Assembly (NCBI RefSeq): GCF_046844695.1 | Contig: NZ_CP177354.1 | Span: forward strand, 868,001-932,000 | From: Pokkaliibacter plantistimulans | GTDB lineage: Bacteria; Pseudomonadota; Gammaproteobacteria; Pseudomonadales; Balneatricaceae | Direction of reading: 5' to 3' | Length of the DNA stretch: 64,000 nucleotides | In this document: in pieces, positions 1 through 12,539 of the stretch | How the letters are laid out: each line of letters begins with the position of its first letter | How positions within the stretch are numbered: position 1 is the stretch's first letter | The notes under the pieces: model-generated | Told to the model about the DNA's origin: nothing | Databases searched by the model: none | Seen by the model: only the letters and a program-made list of their open reading frames with translations | Program-made: the position numbers and the translations under genes

Positions 1-6
1 AATCCC

Positions 7-1560
7 TTATTTACGGAACATTGCCAGCATGCGCTGAGTAACGGCAAAACCACCGAAGATATTGATGCTGGTAAGCAGCACGGCAATCGCAGCAAAGAAT
101 ACTACCCAGCCTGAAGGTGCTGATATTTGCAGCAACGCTCCAATGATGATGATGCTGCTGATGGCGTTGGTGACGCTCATGAGCGGTGTATGCAATGAAG
201 GTGTAACGTTCCAGATCACCATGTAGCCGACAAAGCACGACAGGATGAACACGGTAAAGTGCCCCATAAAGGATGCCGGAGCAGTCATGCCTAATAAGAG
301 AAAGACCAGAGCGCCCGCAATCAGCCACAAAGGTGAGCTGTGCTTATGTTCTTTCTTTTCTTCCTGTCTGGGCGCTTTGCTGACACTGGGCTTGGGTGCA
401 GCAGGCTTGGCCGACAGTTTGGGCGCAGGTGGCGGGAAGGTGATCTCACCTGCTTTGACGACGGTGGCACCACGTACAACGTCGTCATCAAAGTTGATCT
501 GCAGGATGCCGTCTTTGCCTGGCGTCATGTCGGTCAACAGATGACGCAGGTTGGTGGCATACAACTGGCTGGCCTGACTAGCGAGACGACTGGGTAGATT
601 GGTATAGCCGATTAAGGTGACGCCATGTTTGACCACTACCTTATCGGCTTCGCTGAGCTTACAGTTGCCGCCTTGCTCTGCCGCAAGGTCAACGATCACA
701 CTGCCTTCCTTCATTGACTTGACCATGTCTTCAGTGATCAATTCAGGCGCTGGTTTGCCCGGAATGAGTGCAGTGGTGATGATGATATCCACGTCCTTGG
801 CCTGTTCGGCAAACAGTGCCATCTCCGCCTCAATAAACTCCTTGGACATGGTCTTGGCGTAGCCACCGCTGCCTGAGCCATCCTCCTTGAAGTCGAGCAT
901 CAGGAATTCGGCGTCCATACTCTCGACTTGTTCCTTTACTTCCGGGCGAGTGTCAAAAGCACGTACGATTGCGCCCATGGACTTGGCTGTGCCGATGGCA
1001 GCCAGGCCTGCCACACCAGCGCCGATAACCAGTACTTTGGCCGGTGCAATTTTACCTGCAGCCGTAATCTGGCCTGTAAAGAAGCGTCCAAAGTGTTGTG
1101 CTGCTTCAACGACAGCCCTGTACCCAGCAATGTTGGCCATGGAACTTAGGGCATCCATTTTCTGTGCACGCGAAATGCGCGGCACCATATCAATAGCCAG
1201 AGCATTGATGTTCTTGCTGGCTAGCGTTTCGAGTAAGGCCGTATTTTGACCGGGAGCCATAAAGGAAACGAGCGTTTGACCTGCGTGAAGCAAGTCAGCT
1301 TCATGGACGTTGAGGCGCGGATGATGTTGTGGTGCTCGCACCTTAAGTATGATATCTGCGTTTTGCCACAGAGCCTGAGCGTCAGTAACGATCTCGACAC
1401 CTACGGCGGCATAGTCCTCATCTCTATATTTGGCTGCTTCTCCTGCGCCAGACTCAAGAGAGATATGATATCCAAGCTTCTGCAACTGTGCGGCGACTTC
1501 GGGAGTAGTTGCTACCCTTGCCTCGCCATGGTGAATTTCCTTTGGTATCCCGATTTTCAT
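7..1560 (-). CDS. pntA: NAD(P) transhydrogenase subunit alpha PntA
   Basis: Alpha subunit of the proton-translocating NAD(P)+ transhydrogenase of the inner membrane, which passes hydride between NADH and NADP+ using the proton gradient. The N-terminal part matches the alanine dehydrogenase/PntA fold: it opens MKIGIPKEIHHGEARVA and has a nucleotide-binding VIGAGVAGLAAIGTAKSMGA segment near residues 177-196. A proline/lysine-rich linker near residues 370-410 leads to about four hydrophobic helices at the C-terminus, so this is the one-piece E. coli type of about 510 residues. I start at the ATG at 1560 because GGGAGG lies six bases upstream; a TTG at 1563 is too close to it. The stop is seven bases from the window edge, where pntB would be expected. 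Confidence 0.95.
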   Translation of the reverse strand: MKIGIPKEIHHGEARVATTPEVAAQLQKLGYHISLESGAGEAAKYRDEDYAAVGVEIVTDAQALWQNADIILKVRAPQHHPRLNVHEADLLHAGQTLVSFMAPGQNTALLETLASKNINALAIDMVPRISRAQKMDALSSMANIAGYRAVVEAAQHFGRFFTGQITAAGKIAPAKVLVIGAGVAGLAAIGTAKSMGAIVRAFDTRPEVKEQVESMDAEFLMLDFKEDGSGSGGYAKTMSKEFIEAEMALFAEQAKDVDIIITTALIPGKPAPELITEDMVKSMKEGSVIVDLAAEQGGNCKLSEADKVVVKHGVTLIGYTNLPSRLASQASQLYATNLRHLLTDMTPGKDGILQINFDDDVVRGATVVKAGEITFPPPAPKLSAKPAAPKPSVSKAPRQEEKKEHKHSSPLWLIAGALVFLLLGMTAPASFMGHFTVFILSCFVGYMVIWNVTPSLHTPLMSVTNAISSIIIIGALLQISAPSGWVVFFAAIAVLLTSINIFGGFAVTQRMLAMFRK

Positions 1561-2019
1561 CAATAACCTCCCAGGTATTTTTAAATAATTAAGTCAATTT
1601 AATGACGAGTTGTTTTTGTTTTAATTAAATGGCAGCCATTCACGATATTTTGAATGGCTAGGATTTTTTAGGCGAATTGGTGTGACAATGGATATCGAAT
1701 AGCAGATATTGCTGCTATTGATTGAGAGTGAGTTGTTATTTTTTTAATTAGTTAATTTTTCATGTCGAATAGCGCTTTTTATAACCGGGCAGAATAGAAA
1801 AAACCATACAGTAATTCTGATCGTTTTTTTTTAATCATCAATTAAATTGATTTGTGCATAGCGGAAGTATCTATAATTAGAATGATTGATATGCGTATAT
1901 CAATCCGTCTGATATGGGGTGGTTTAATTTAATGTTGCCCAGTCCCCTTGCCGCTGAAGAGCGCCTGAGAGCAGTGGTGGTAGGGTTTGGTTCAGGCTGA
2001 GAAGGATGTAACAAAGGTG
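1561..2019. other. AT-rich intergenic region between pntA and the rRNA promoters
   Basis: About 460 bases with no convincing gene. It is clearly richer in A and T than the rest of the window, with T-runs near 1740 and 1825 and many short AT palindromes. It probably holds the leftward pntA promoter and the upstream activating region (UP element, Fis sites) of the rightward rRNA promoters. I could not define an individual Fis site with confidence. Confidence 0.5.
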
Positions 2020-2057
2020 TTGACAGACTCCCGGAAGTGCCTATAATGCGCCCCCAC
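2020..2057 (+). promoter_or_regulatory. rRNA operon promoter P1
   Basis: TTGACA (2020-2025), a 16-base spacer and TATAAT (2042-2047), followed by a GC-rich discriminator (2048-2057). Consensus hexamers with a short spacer and GC-rich discriminator are typical of a stringently controlled stable-RNA promoter. It lies about 320 bases ahead of the 16S gene. Confidence 0.9.
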
Positions 2058-2166
2058 TGAACACGCAGCAACGCGCTGAGTGCTCCGGAAGAAAAAGAAG
2101 ATGTTAAAATTCAGTACCTTAGCCGGCAACGGCGAATGCTGAAGAAAAGCCAAGCGAAAATGCGGC

Positions 2167-2200
2167 TTGACATCTTCCGGTGATTCGATAGAATGCGCAC
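2167..2200 (+). promoter_or_regulatory. rRNA operon promoter P2
   Basis: TTGACA (2167-2172), a 16-base spacer and TAGAAT (2189-2194), followed by GCGCAC. It is a second, slightly weaker stable-RNA promoter about 147 bases downstream of P1, giving the tandem P1-P2 arrangement known from enterobacterial rrn operons. Confidence 0.8.
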
Positions 2201-2231
2201 CTCTTCTTTACTGGTGGTTGCGATCACCAGC

Positions 2232-2244
2232 TGCTCTTTAAAAA
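2232..2244 (+). promoter_or_regulatory. rRNA leader boxA antitermination site
   Basis: TGCTCTTTAAAAA matches the rrn boxA core TGCTCTTTAACA, which loads NusB/NusE to prevent Rho termination in untranslated rRNA. It lies just downstream of P2 and next to the 16S processing stem. A second copy is in the 16S-23S spacer at 3978-3990. Confidence 0.8.
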
Positions 2245-2370
2245 TCAATCGGATAATTCGTGTGGGCACTTGTTCCTGACTCGACAAAATAGTCAGAGAA
2301 CGATGCTCAATTCGTTGAGTAATGTGGATCTCTGAGCCAAGTTTGGTGCACTTAAGCACTGTATGAATTG

Positions 2371-3912
<1,542 letters not shown>

Positions 3913-3929
3913 ACCGAAGACGACGGAAT

Positions 3930-3954
3930 AAGTGCTCACAACGAATTATCCGAT
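3930..3954 (+). other. Downstream arm of the 16S RNase III processing stem
   Basis: This stretch pairs with 2248-2271 upstream of the 16S gene over about 23 base pairs with one mismatch and one bulge, closing a loop around the whole 16S RNA. This is the usual RNase III substrate that releases the 16S precursor. Confidence 0.85.
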
Positions 3955-4101
3955 AGCGTAGCGAAGCTGCGCTATCTTGCTCTTTAACAATGTGGATCTA
4001 ATTTGATAGATGATAAACGAAATCTCAAGCGTTTATCCGGCGCGTTACAGGTCACTTACTGACGCAAGTTGGTAAGTCGAAATGTAAGTTACACCAGGTT
4101 G
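3955..4101 (+). promoter_or_regulatory. 16S-23S spacer: hairpin and second boxA, no tRNA
   Basis: The whole spacer between 16S and 23S is about 200 bases. It holds a hairpin (about 3952-3976, an 11-bp stem with one wobble around GAA) and a full boxA, TGCTCTTTAACAA, at 3978-3990. I looked for the usual tRNA-Ile(GAU) and tRNA-Ala(UGC) genes and found no cloverleaf, no T-arm GGTTCRA and no CCA end. The spacer therefore carries no tRNA. Confidence 0.85.
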
Positions 4102-4113
4102 CTTAGCTTATAT

Positions 4114-6983
<2,870 letters not shown>

Positions 6984-7150
6984 ATAAGCTAAGAGACTTG
7001 GTGAAGCACTGGATAGACGAAGAGATTTTGTGATCGTCGCAAGCGCATGAAGATGCGAGTAGTCAAATTAGAGCCACCCTTATTTGAGTAAACCGGCGGC
7101 TGTCAGCGGAAGCGGACAGAGGACGTAAGCCCGAGAGACTCAGCCAGAAT

Positions 7151-7270
7151 TGCCTGGCGACCATAGCGACGTGGAACCACCTGATTCCATCCCGAACTCA
7201 GAAGTGAAACGCGTCAGCGCCGATGGTAGTGTGGGGTTTCCCCATGTGAGAGTAGGTCATCGCCAGGCAT
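7151..7270 (+). rRNA. rrf: 5S ribosomal RNA
   Basis: 120 bases from TGCCTGGCGACCATAGCGAC to CATCGCCAGGCAT; the ends pair to form helix I. It lies 167 bases after the 23S end. No tRNA is found in that 23S-5S gap (6984-7150) or between 5S and the terminator. Confidence 0.97.
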
Positions 7271-7282
7271 GAAATACAGCAC

Positions 7283-7316
7283 CCCCTGATCGGTAACGGT
7301 CAGGGGTTTTGCTTTT
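7283..7316 (+). terminator. rRNA operon terminator
   Basis: Stem CCCCTGA (7283-7289) / TCAGGGG (7300-7306) followed by a T-rich tract, about 12 bases after the 5S gene. It closes the rRNA operon before cysE. Confidence 0.9.
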
Positions 7317-7481
7317 GGGGATCATAAAAATAATATGTGAATAGTGCTTACAGCTCGATGTGCTGCTGATTCCGATTAGAGTTCTGTAACTTTTACTTGT
7401 CCGCGTATGGGTACTTGAAAAAACTGTGTACCATCCCCAGTCTGTATTCCTCTTACTATAAGTACCATTCGAGATCTATCG

Positions 7482-8282
7482 ATGTCAGAGTTTACCCAAC
7501 AGGTATGGCATATCGTTCGTGAAGAAGCCCTTGCGCAGTCTGTTCAGGAGCCGATGCTTGCCAGCTTCTTTCATTCGACCATTTTGAATCACGATAACAT
7601 CGGATGTGCACTGAGCTTCCATTTGGCAAATAAACTCGACTGTCCTACTGTTCCGGCGATTACTATTCGGGAAATCATCCAGCAGGCGTTCCGGGGTGAA
7701 CCTGCTTTGCTTGAGTCTGCCTGTGCAGATATTAAAGCCACTGTCGAGCGTGATCCTGCGGTATGCGAGTACCTCACTCCTCTGCTTTATCTCAAAGGTT
7801 TTCATGCTCTACAGGCTTATCGCGTAGCCAATTGGCTGTGGCGTCAGGGACGGCGTACTCTGGCGATCTTTATGCAGAATCAGATTTCTGTTGTATTTGG
7901 TGTTGATATACATCCAGCGGCACGAATCGGTAAGGGAATCATGCTCGACCACGCAACAGGTATTGTCATTGGAGAAACCTCTGTTGTTGGCGACAACGTT
8001 TCCATTCTTCAGTCAGTCACTTTGGGGGGGACTGGTAAGGAGAGTGGAGACCGGCATCCCAAGATACGTGATGGCGTTCTGATTGCGGCAGGTGCAAAGG
8101 TGCTAGGTAATATCGAGGTTGGAGAGGGAGCGAAGGTTGGCGCAGGGAGTGTCGTGTTGAGACCTGTTCCGCCTCATACAACGGTTGCAGGGGTGCCCGC
8201 CAAGATTGTCGGACGTCCAGAATGTACTATGCCTGCGCTGGACATGAATCAGGTATTCGAGCCTGAGGTGGAGGAAGGTTGA
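7482..8282 (+). CDS. cysE: Serine O-acetyltransferase CysE
   Basis: Transfers acetyl from acetyl-CoA to L-serine to give O-acetylserine, the first step of cysteine synthesis in the cytoplasm. The 266 residues match the family: an alpha-helical N-terminal part (to about 130), then left-handed beta-helix hexapeptide repeats (about 140-240). The catalytic pair is present as D142 (VDIHPAARIG) and H157 (MLDHATG), with LGGTGKESGDRHPKI for CoA and serine. The C-terminus reads FEPEVEEG and lacks the final isoleucine that E. coli CysE inserts into cysteine synthase. No strong ribosome binding site is seen before the ATG at 7482. The gene stands alone between the rRNA operon and a bidirectional terminator. 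Confidence 0.95.
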   Translation: MSEFTQQVWHIVREEALAQSVQEPMLASFFHSTILNHDNIGCALSFHLANKLDCPTVPAITIREIIQQAFRGEPALLESACADIKATVERDPAVCEYLTPLLYLKGFHALQAYRVANWLWRQGRRTLAIFMQNQISVVFGVDIHPAARIGKGIMLDHATGIVIGETSVVGDNVSILQSVTLGGTGKESGDRHPKIRDGVLIAAGAKVLGNIEVGEGAKVGAGSVVLRPVPPHTTVAGVPAKIVGRPECTMPALDMNQVFEPEVEEG

Positions 8283-8313
8283 GAGTGCATGTTCTGTAGT
8301 TGATTTCTTCACC

Positions 8314-8349
8314 AAAAAAGAAGCCTGCTTGATAGCAGGCTTCTTTTTT
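8314..8349. terminator. Bidirectional terminator between cysE and crc
   Basis: A perfect 16-bp stem (8314-8329 / 8334-8349) with a four-base loop, A-run on the left and T-run on the right. It can end transcription both of cysE (rightward) and of the convergent crc gene (leftward). Confidence 0.92.
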
Positions 8350-8371
8350 ATAAGCGGGACAGAAAGCCCGA

Positions 8372-9145
8372 TTACAGATCATGATCGTATTCAATCATCA
8401 GTGCCGCGTGATTAGAGAAGCGAGGCTCTTTGATAATCTTTGCTGCACGCACTTTTTTGCCAAAATCTGCAGTGGCAATCTGGTAGTCCAGACGCGCACC
8501 TTCATTAAGCTCAAAGGCGCGATTGTAACTGGGCCACCAGGTGAACTGACGATCGGCCTGGTTCACCTGACGGAACGTGTCGACAAAACCCATCTCGTCA
8601 AACACATCACGGAAAAATGCCCGCTCTTCTGGCAGAAAGCCGGAGTTCTTTTGGTTTACATACCAGTTACTTACATCTCGTGGCTCTCGAGCAATGTTCC
8701 AGGTACCACAGAAGATGAACTGACGACGCTTGCGCAGGGTCTTTTTGAAGAACGCATGCATGTGCTCCATGAATTCATTCTTAACGGCCTGCTTTTGCAA
8801 GTCATTCTCCCCAGAGGGAAGCAGAATCGAGCCAATGCTGATTTTGTCATAATCGGCCTGAATATAGCGGCCATGGAAATCACACAGTTCAAAGCCAAGG
8901 CCAGACATGATGGCCTTTGGTTGGTGTTTGCAATAAATGGCGACGCCACTGTAGTTGTCTTCTGGTGCATCGAAGAAGTGGGCCTGATAGCCGGCAGGAT
9001 GATAGATAGCATCGTCCAGCTGGTAGGCTTTGGCACGCAGATCCTGCAGGCAATACAGATCAGCGTCTTGCTGGACCATCCAGTCAAACAGTCCGCGCTC
9101 AGCTGCTTGCTGGATGCCTTGCACGTTGAGGGTGATGACACGCAT
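8372..9145 (-). CDS. crc: Catabolite repression control protein Crc
   Basis: A 257-residue protein of the exonuclease III/endonuclease-exonuclease-phosphatase fold, matching Pseudomonas Crc throughout (MRVITLNVQGIQQAAERGLF, SGLGFELCDFHGRYIQADYD, YDHDL end). Crc works with Hfq to block translation of catabolic mRNAs carrying A-rich motifs. The nuclease site is degenerate: the GDxN motif of ExoIII is CGTWN (T148 for the Asp, N150 kept) and the SDHAP motif is SNHAA (N245). D35 and D220 remain. Divergent pairing with pyrE is the conserved Pseudomonas neighbourhood and supports Crc rather than a DNA-repair ExoIII. Its likely local targets are the pob/pca/TRAP genes. Confidence 0.88.
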   Translation of the reverse strand: MRVITLNVQGIQQAAERGLFDWMVQQDADLYCLQDLRAKAYQLDDAIYHPAGYQAHFFDAPEDNYSGVAIYCKHQPKAIMSGLGFELCDFHGRYIQADYDKISIGSILLPSGENDLQKQAVKNEFMEHMHAFFKKTLRKRRQFIFCGTWNIAREPRDVSNWYVNQKNSGFLPEERAFFRDVFDEMGFVDTFRQVNQADRQFTWWPSYNRAFELNEGARLDYQIATADFGKKVRAAKIIKEPRFSNHAALMIEYDHDL

Positions 9146-9347
9146 CAGTAATGGAGTCCTTTAGAGTCTTGCTAACAGGTCTGTGAAGAAACACATACAT
9201 TCTTGGGGCAGATTCTGTAAGTTGGCGGCACCGCATTGACTGGGCATGCAAAAATCTGGGAGTAGCAAGTATAGAAATTTTAATCGGCTACTACGACGGC
9301 GTGCTGCCTAAAAGCTACTTACTTATTAGCTGCCTCTAAGTCCGCGA

Positions 9348-9356
9348 ATTATAACA
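9348..9356 (-). promoter_or_regulatory. Candidate extended -10 promoter for crc
   Basis: Read leftward, TGTTATAAT gives TG-N-TATAAT, an extended -10 element about 200 bases before the crc start. A TTGACA (9383-9378) lies 24 bases further up, too far for a standard spacer. The rest of the 440-base crc-pyrE interval shows no gene. Confidence 0.45.
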
Positions 9357-9587
9357 CCTTTTGGGAGTTCATGCGGATGTCAAGTGTGTTCAGCCCGGCA
9401 TAGTGTAACTGCACACTCCCTGTCGAGGCTAGCGTCTATAGCACTTTTGGCTATTAATGCCATGGTTGTGTGGCGAATTTGCTTGATATTGCGTGTATGA
9501 ATCAAATCCATGCAAAGCGGATGCTGCGCTGGGAGTGCTGAGTTAAAATGCGCGCACTGTTTCAACCCATCACGCAGAGGACAAAGC

Positions 9588-10229
9588 ATGCATGCCTATC
9601 AACGCGAGTTTATTGAGTTCGCTATTCAGCAACAGGTACTGCGTTTTGGTGAGTTTACCCTGAAATCGGGCAGAACCAGCCCTTACTTCTTCAATGCGGG
9701 TCTGTTCAATAGTGGTTTGGCGCTGGCCAGATTAGGAAAGTGCTATGCCGAAGCTATCCTGCAAAGTGGCATCGAGTTTGATGTCATTCTTGGGCCTGCT
9801 TACAAAGGAATTCCTCTGGCTGCGGCTACTGCCGTCGCGCTGGCTGAGCATCATGGTCGTGACGTGCCCTACGTGTTTAATCGTAAGGAAGCCAAGGATC
9901 ATGGTGAAGGAGGCAACCTGGTAGGAGCGCCTTTACAGGGTCGTGTGCTCATTATTGATGACGTAATCACTGCGGGTACGGCTATTCGTGAGGTGATGGC
10001 ACTGATCGAGCAGCACGGTGCAACACCGGCAGGTGTCGTCATTGCCCTGAACCGTCAGGAGAAAGGCAAGGGTGAGTTGTCAGCCATTCAGGAAGTTGAG
10101 CGTGACTACAACATGCCTGTTGCCAGCATTATCAGTCTGGAGCAGATCGTCGAGTTTCTGGCTGAGCAGGGTGACAAGGAAGCAGAGCTTGCTGCCATTC
10201 GCCAGTATCGCCAAAGCTACGGCGTATAA
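9588..10229 (+). CDS. pyrE: Orotate phosphoribosyltransferase PyrE
   Basis: Adds phosphoribose from PRPP to orotate to form OMP in pyrimidine synthesis. The 213 residues equal E. coli PyrE in length and open MHAYQREFIEFAIQQQVLRF. The PRPP-binding motif VLIIDDVITAGTAI lies near residue 121, and LKSGRTSPYFFNAG near residue 26 is characteristic. I chose the ATG at 9588 because GAGGACA is properly spaced before it; the frame is open back to an ATG at 9510, but those extra residues match nothing in the family. It diverges from crc, as in Pseudomonas. Confidence 0.96.
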   Translation: MHAYQREFIEFAIQQQVLRFGEFTLKSGRTSPYFFNAGLFNSGLALARLGKCYAEAILQSGIEFDVILGPAYKGIPLAAATAVALAEHHGRDVPYVFNRKEAKDHGEGGNLVGAPLQGRVLIIDDVITAGTAIREVMALIEQHGATPAGVVIALNRQEKGKGELSAIQEVERDYNMPVASIISLEQIVEFLAEQGDKEAELAAIRQYRQSYGV

Positions 10230-10281
10230 CGTGAAGTACAGGAGCCAGAAGGAATCTGGCTCCGTATTACAACTTAACTAC

Positions 10282-11016
10282 TTATTTTCTCTGGTCACAC
10301 AGGGCTTGCGCTGTGCGAAGGTCCAGCGTGCCTTCGTAGATGGCACGGCCGGTGATGGCGCCAGCAATACCCTGATCGGCCACTTTCGCTAGTGCCTCGA
10401 TATCACGCATGTCAGTAACGCCACCAGAGGCGATAACCGGTAATCCTGACTGCTGTGCCAGGGCGACTGTCGCTTCCACATTCACACCCTGCATCATGCC
10501 GTCACGACTGATATCGGTGTAAACAATGCTGCCGACACCGTCATCGCGGAACCGTTTGGCCAGCTCTACAGCGGTAACGCTGGTCACTTCCGCCCAGCCA
10601 TCAATGGCAACCATGCCATCCTTCGCATCCAGACCCACGATGATGTGACCCGGGAAACGCTTGCACATATCAGTCACGAATTCGGGCTCTTTCACTGCCT
10701 TGGTGCCGATAATGACGTACTGCACGCCAGCAGCAAGATAGGCTTCAATGATCTCCTGGCTGCGGATGCCGCCACCAATCTGGATCGGCAGGTTGGGGAA
10801 GGCCTTGGCAATGCGCTGGACGATATCACCATTGACTGGCTTACCGGCAAAGGCGCCATTCAGGTCGACCAGATGCAGGCGACGTGCGCCTTGTTCCACC
10901 CAACGTCCAGCCATATCGACGGGGTCACTGGAGAACACGGTGGAGTCATCCATGCGGCCCTGACGTAAACGTACGCACTGGCCATCTTTAAGATCTATTG
11001 CGGGAATTACCAGCAT
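10282..11016 (-). CDS. hisA: ProFAR isomerase HisA
   Basis: 1-(5-phosphoribosyl)-5-[(5-phosphoribosylamino)methylideneamino]imidazole-4-carboxamide isomerase, the fourth step of histidine synthesis. It is a 244-residue (beta/alpha)8 barrel with the catalytic acids D8 (IPAIDLKDG) and D130 (VGLDAKDG), phosphate-binding IQIGGGIRS (residues 78-86) and IVYTDISRDGMMQGVN. It is the last gene of a leftward hisB-hisH-hisA run. HisF, normally just after HisA, is not here: the next gene is the convergent pyrE. Confidence 0.96.
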   Translation of the reverse strand: MLVIPAIDLKDGQCVRLRQGRMDDSTVFSSDPVDMAGRWVEQGARRLHLVDLNGAFAGKPVNGDIVQRIAKAFPNLPIQIGGGIRSQEIIEAYLAAGVQYVIIGTKAVKEPEFVTDMCKRFPGHIIVGLDAKDGMVAIDGWAEVTSVTAVELAKRFRDDGVGSIVYTDISRDGMMQGVNVEATVALAQQSGLPVIASGGVTDMRDIEALAKVADQGIAGAITGRAIYEGTLDLRTAQALCDQRK

Positions 11017-11079
11017 GATGTTCTCTTCACAAACTTGCTATCTTCACAGGTAAGCGGCCGGTTGCCGTATACCTTCACG

Positions 11080-11730
11080 TTATGCGGGTTGGCCATTCCA
11101 GTGCAGGAAGTTCTTCAGCAACTGCAACCCTGCACTGTGGCTCTTCTCGGGATGAAACTGCACCGCGAATACATTATCGCGGAACAGCGCGACGTCGAAA
11201 TCCAGGCCGTAGTGACAGCGTCCGGCAACCAGCTCAGGCTGCTGAGCCTGAATATGGTAGCTGTGGACAAAGTAGAACCGGCTGTTTTGCTCAATGCCCT
11301 GCCACAGAGGATGGTCGACGGTCTGTTTGACCTCGTTCCAGCCCATGTGAGGCACCTTCAGCTTTTCGCCGTTCTCATCCTGCAGATGGTCGCCAAAGAA
11401 GTGAGCCTTGCCGGGGAATACACCCAGACAGTCATGGCCACCATTCTCTTCGCTGAACTCCATCAACAGCTGCACGCCCACGCAGATACCCAGCAACGGT
11501 TTGCCTGAGGCGGCAACCTGGTGTACCACCTGGTCCAGCCCAAGGCGAGTCAGTTCGCCCATGCAGTCACGAATGGCTCCGACGCCAGGCAGAATCACCC
11601 GGTCGGCACTCTCAATCACTGCTTTGTCGCTGGATACCAGCACTTGCTCACCGGGCTTGACGTGCTCCAGCGCTTTGGCAACCGAGTGAAGGTTGCCCAT
11701 GCCATAGTCAATAACTGCAACCGAACTCAT
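11080..11730 (-). CDS. hisH: Imidazole glycerol phosphate synthase glutaminase HisH
   Basis: Class I glutamine amidotransferase that supplies ammonia to HisF for closure of the imidazole ring. In its 216 residues the triad is visible: C83 in GICVGVQLLM, and H193 and E195 in VQFHPEKS. The nucleophile elbow has Val after the Cys where GICLGMQ is usual, a mild change. It lies between hisB (9 bases away) and hisA. Its obligate partner HisF must be encoded elsewhere. Confidence 0.96.
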   Translation of the reverse strand: MSSVAVIDYGMGNLHSVAKALEHVKPGEQVLVSSDKAVIESADRVILPGVGAIRDCMGELTRLGLDQVVHQVAASGKPLLGICVGVQLLMEFSEENGGHDCLGVFPGKAHFFGDHLQDENGEKLKVPHMGWNEVKQTVDHPLWQGIEQNSRFYFVHSYHIQAQQPELVAGRCHYGLDFDVALFRDNVFAVQFHPEKSHSAGLQLLKNFLHWNGQPA

Positions 11731-11739
11731 GATGGCTCC

Positions 11740-12333
11740 TTACAGACAGCCTTTGGTGGAAGGCATGATGCCCTGCATGCGCTCGTCGGCAGTCAGAGCC
11801 ATGCGCAAGGCGCGGCCAAAGGCTTTGAATACTGTTTCTGCCTGATGATGGCTGTTGTGGCCCTTGAGGTTATCGATATGCAGGGTCACCAGAGCGTGGT
11901 TGACGAACCCCTGGAAGAATTCAAAGAACAGCTCGGTATCCAGACCATTGATGCTTGCCCGGGTAAAGGGCACAGCAAAGTGCAGGCCTGGACGGCCAGA
12001 GAAATCAATAACGACACGCGACAGGGCTTCATCCAGAGGAACGTAGGAATGACCGTAGCGGGTGATGCCTTTCTTGTCACCAAGCGCTTTGCTGATGGCC
12101 TGGCCCATGGTGATGCCCAGATCTTCGACGGTGTGATGGGCATCAATATGCAGGTCGCCATTGGCATGGATGTCCAGGTCAATCAGTCCGTGTCGTGCCA
12201 CCTGCTCAAGCATGTGGTCAAGAAAAGGAATGCCGGTAACTGATTTAAACTGTCCGCTGCCATCCAGGTTCACCGTTACGGTGATCTGGGTTTCCAGCGT
12301 ATTGCGCGTCACACTGGCGGTACGCTCTGCCAT
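11740..12333 (-). CDS. hisB: Imidazoleglycerol-phosphate dehydratase HisB
   Basis: Removes water from imidazoleglycerol phosphate to give imidazoleacetol phosphate. It is monofunctional (197 residues, dehydratase only), unlike the fused E. coli HisB. The metal-binding repeats are present: HHTVEDLGITMGQA and GHNSHHQAETVFKAFGRALR. I start at the ATG at 12333, which follows GGGGAG and begins MAERTASVTRNTLET as in homologues; the frame is open to 12468, but that extension looks untranslated. Histidinol-phosphate phosphatase therefore has to be a separate protein; the HAD enzyme at 55.8 kb is a candidate. Confidence 0.96.
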   Translation of the reverse strand: MAERTASVTRNTLETQITVTVNLDGSGQFKSVTGIPFLDHMLEQVARHGLIDLDIHANGDLHIDAHHTVEDLGITMGQAISKALGDKKGITRYGHSYVPLDEALSRVVIDFSGRPGLHFAVPFTRASINGLDTELFFEFFQGFVNHALVTLHIDNLKGHNSHHQAETVFKAFGRALRMALTADERMQGIMPSTKGCL

Positions 12334-12539
12334 GCCAGGCTCCCCTAGTATTGATCGTGAGTCGAGGTCAAATAAGCAAAAACAACATCGTCCGTCTGGA
12401 ATTACCGCTGATTTTGCGAGGATGAAAGTATAAAGCCTTGTGCTTCGGGTTAGAACCGTTACTAACAAAAGCTATACGGCTTGGTAGATGCTTTGGCGTT
12501 GCGACAAGTGTGGCTGTCGATGCAATTGAGTGAGGGAAC

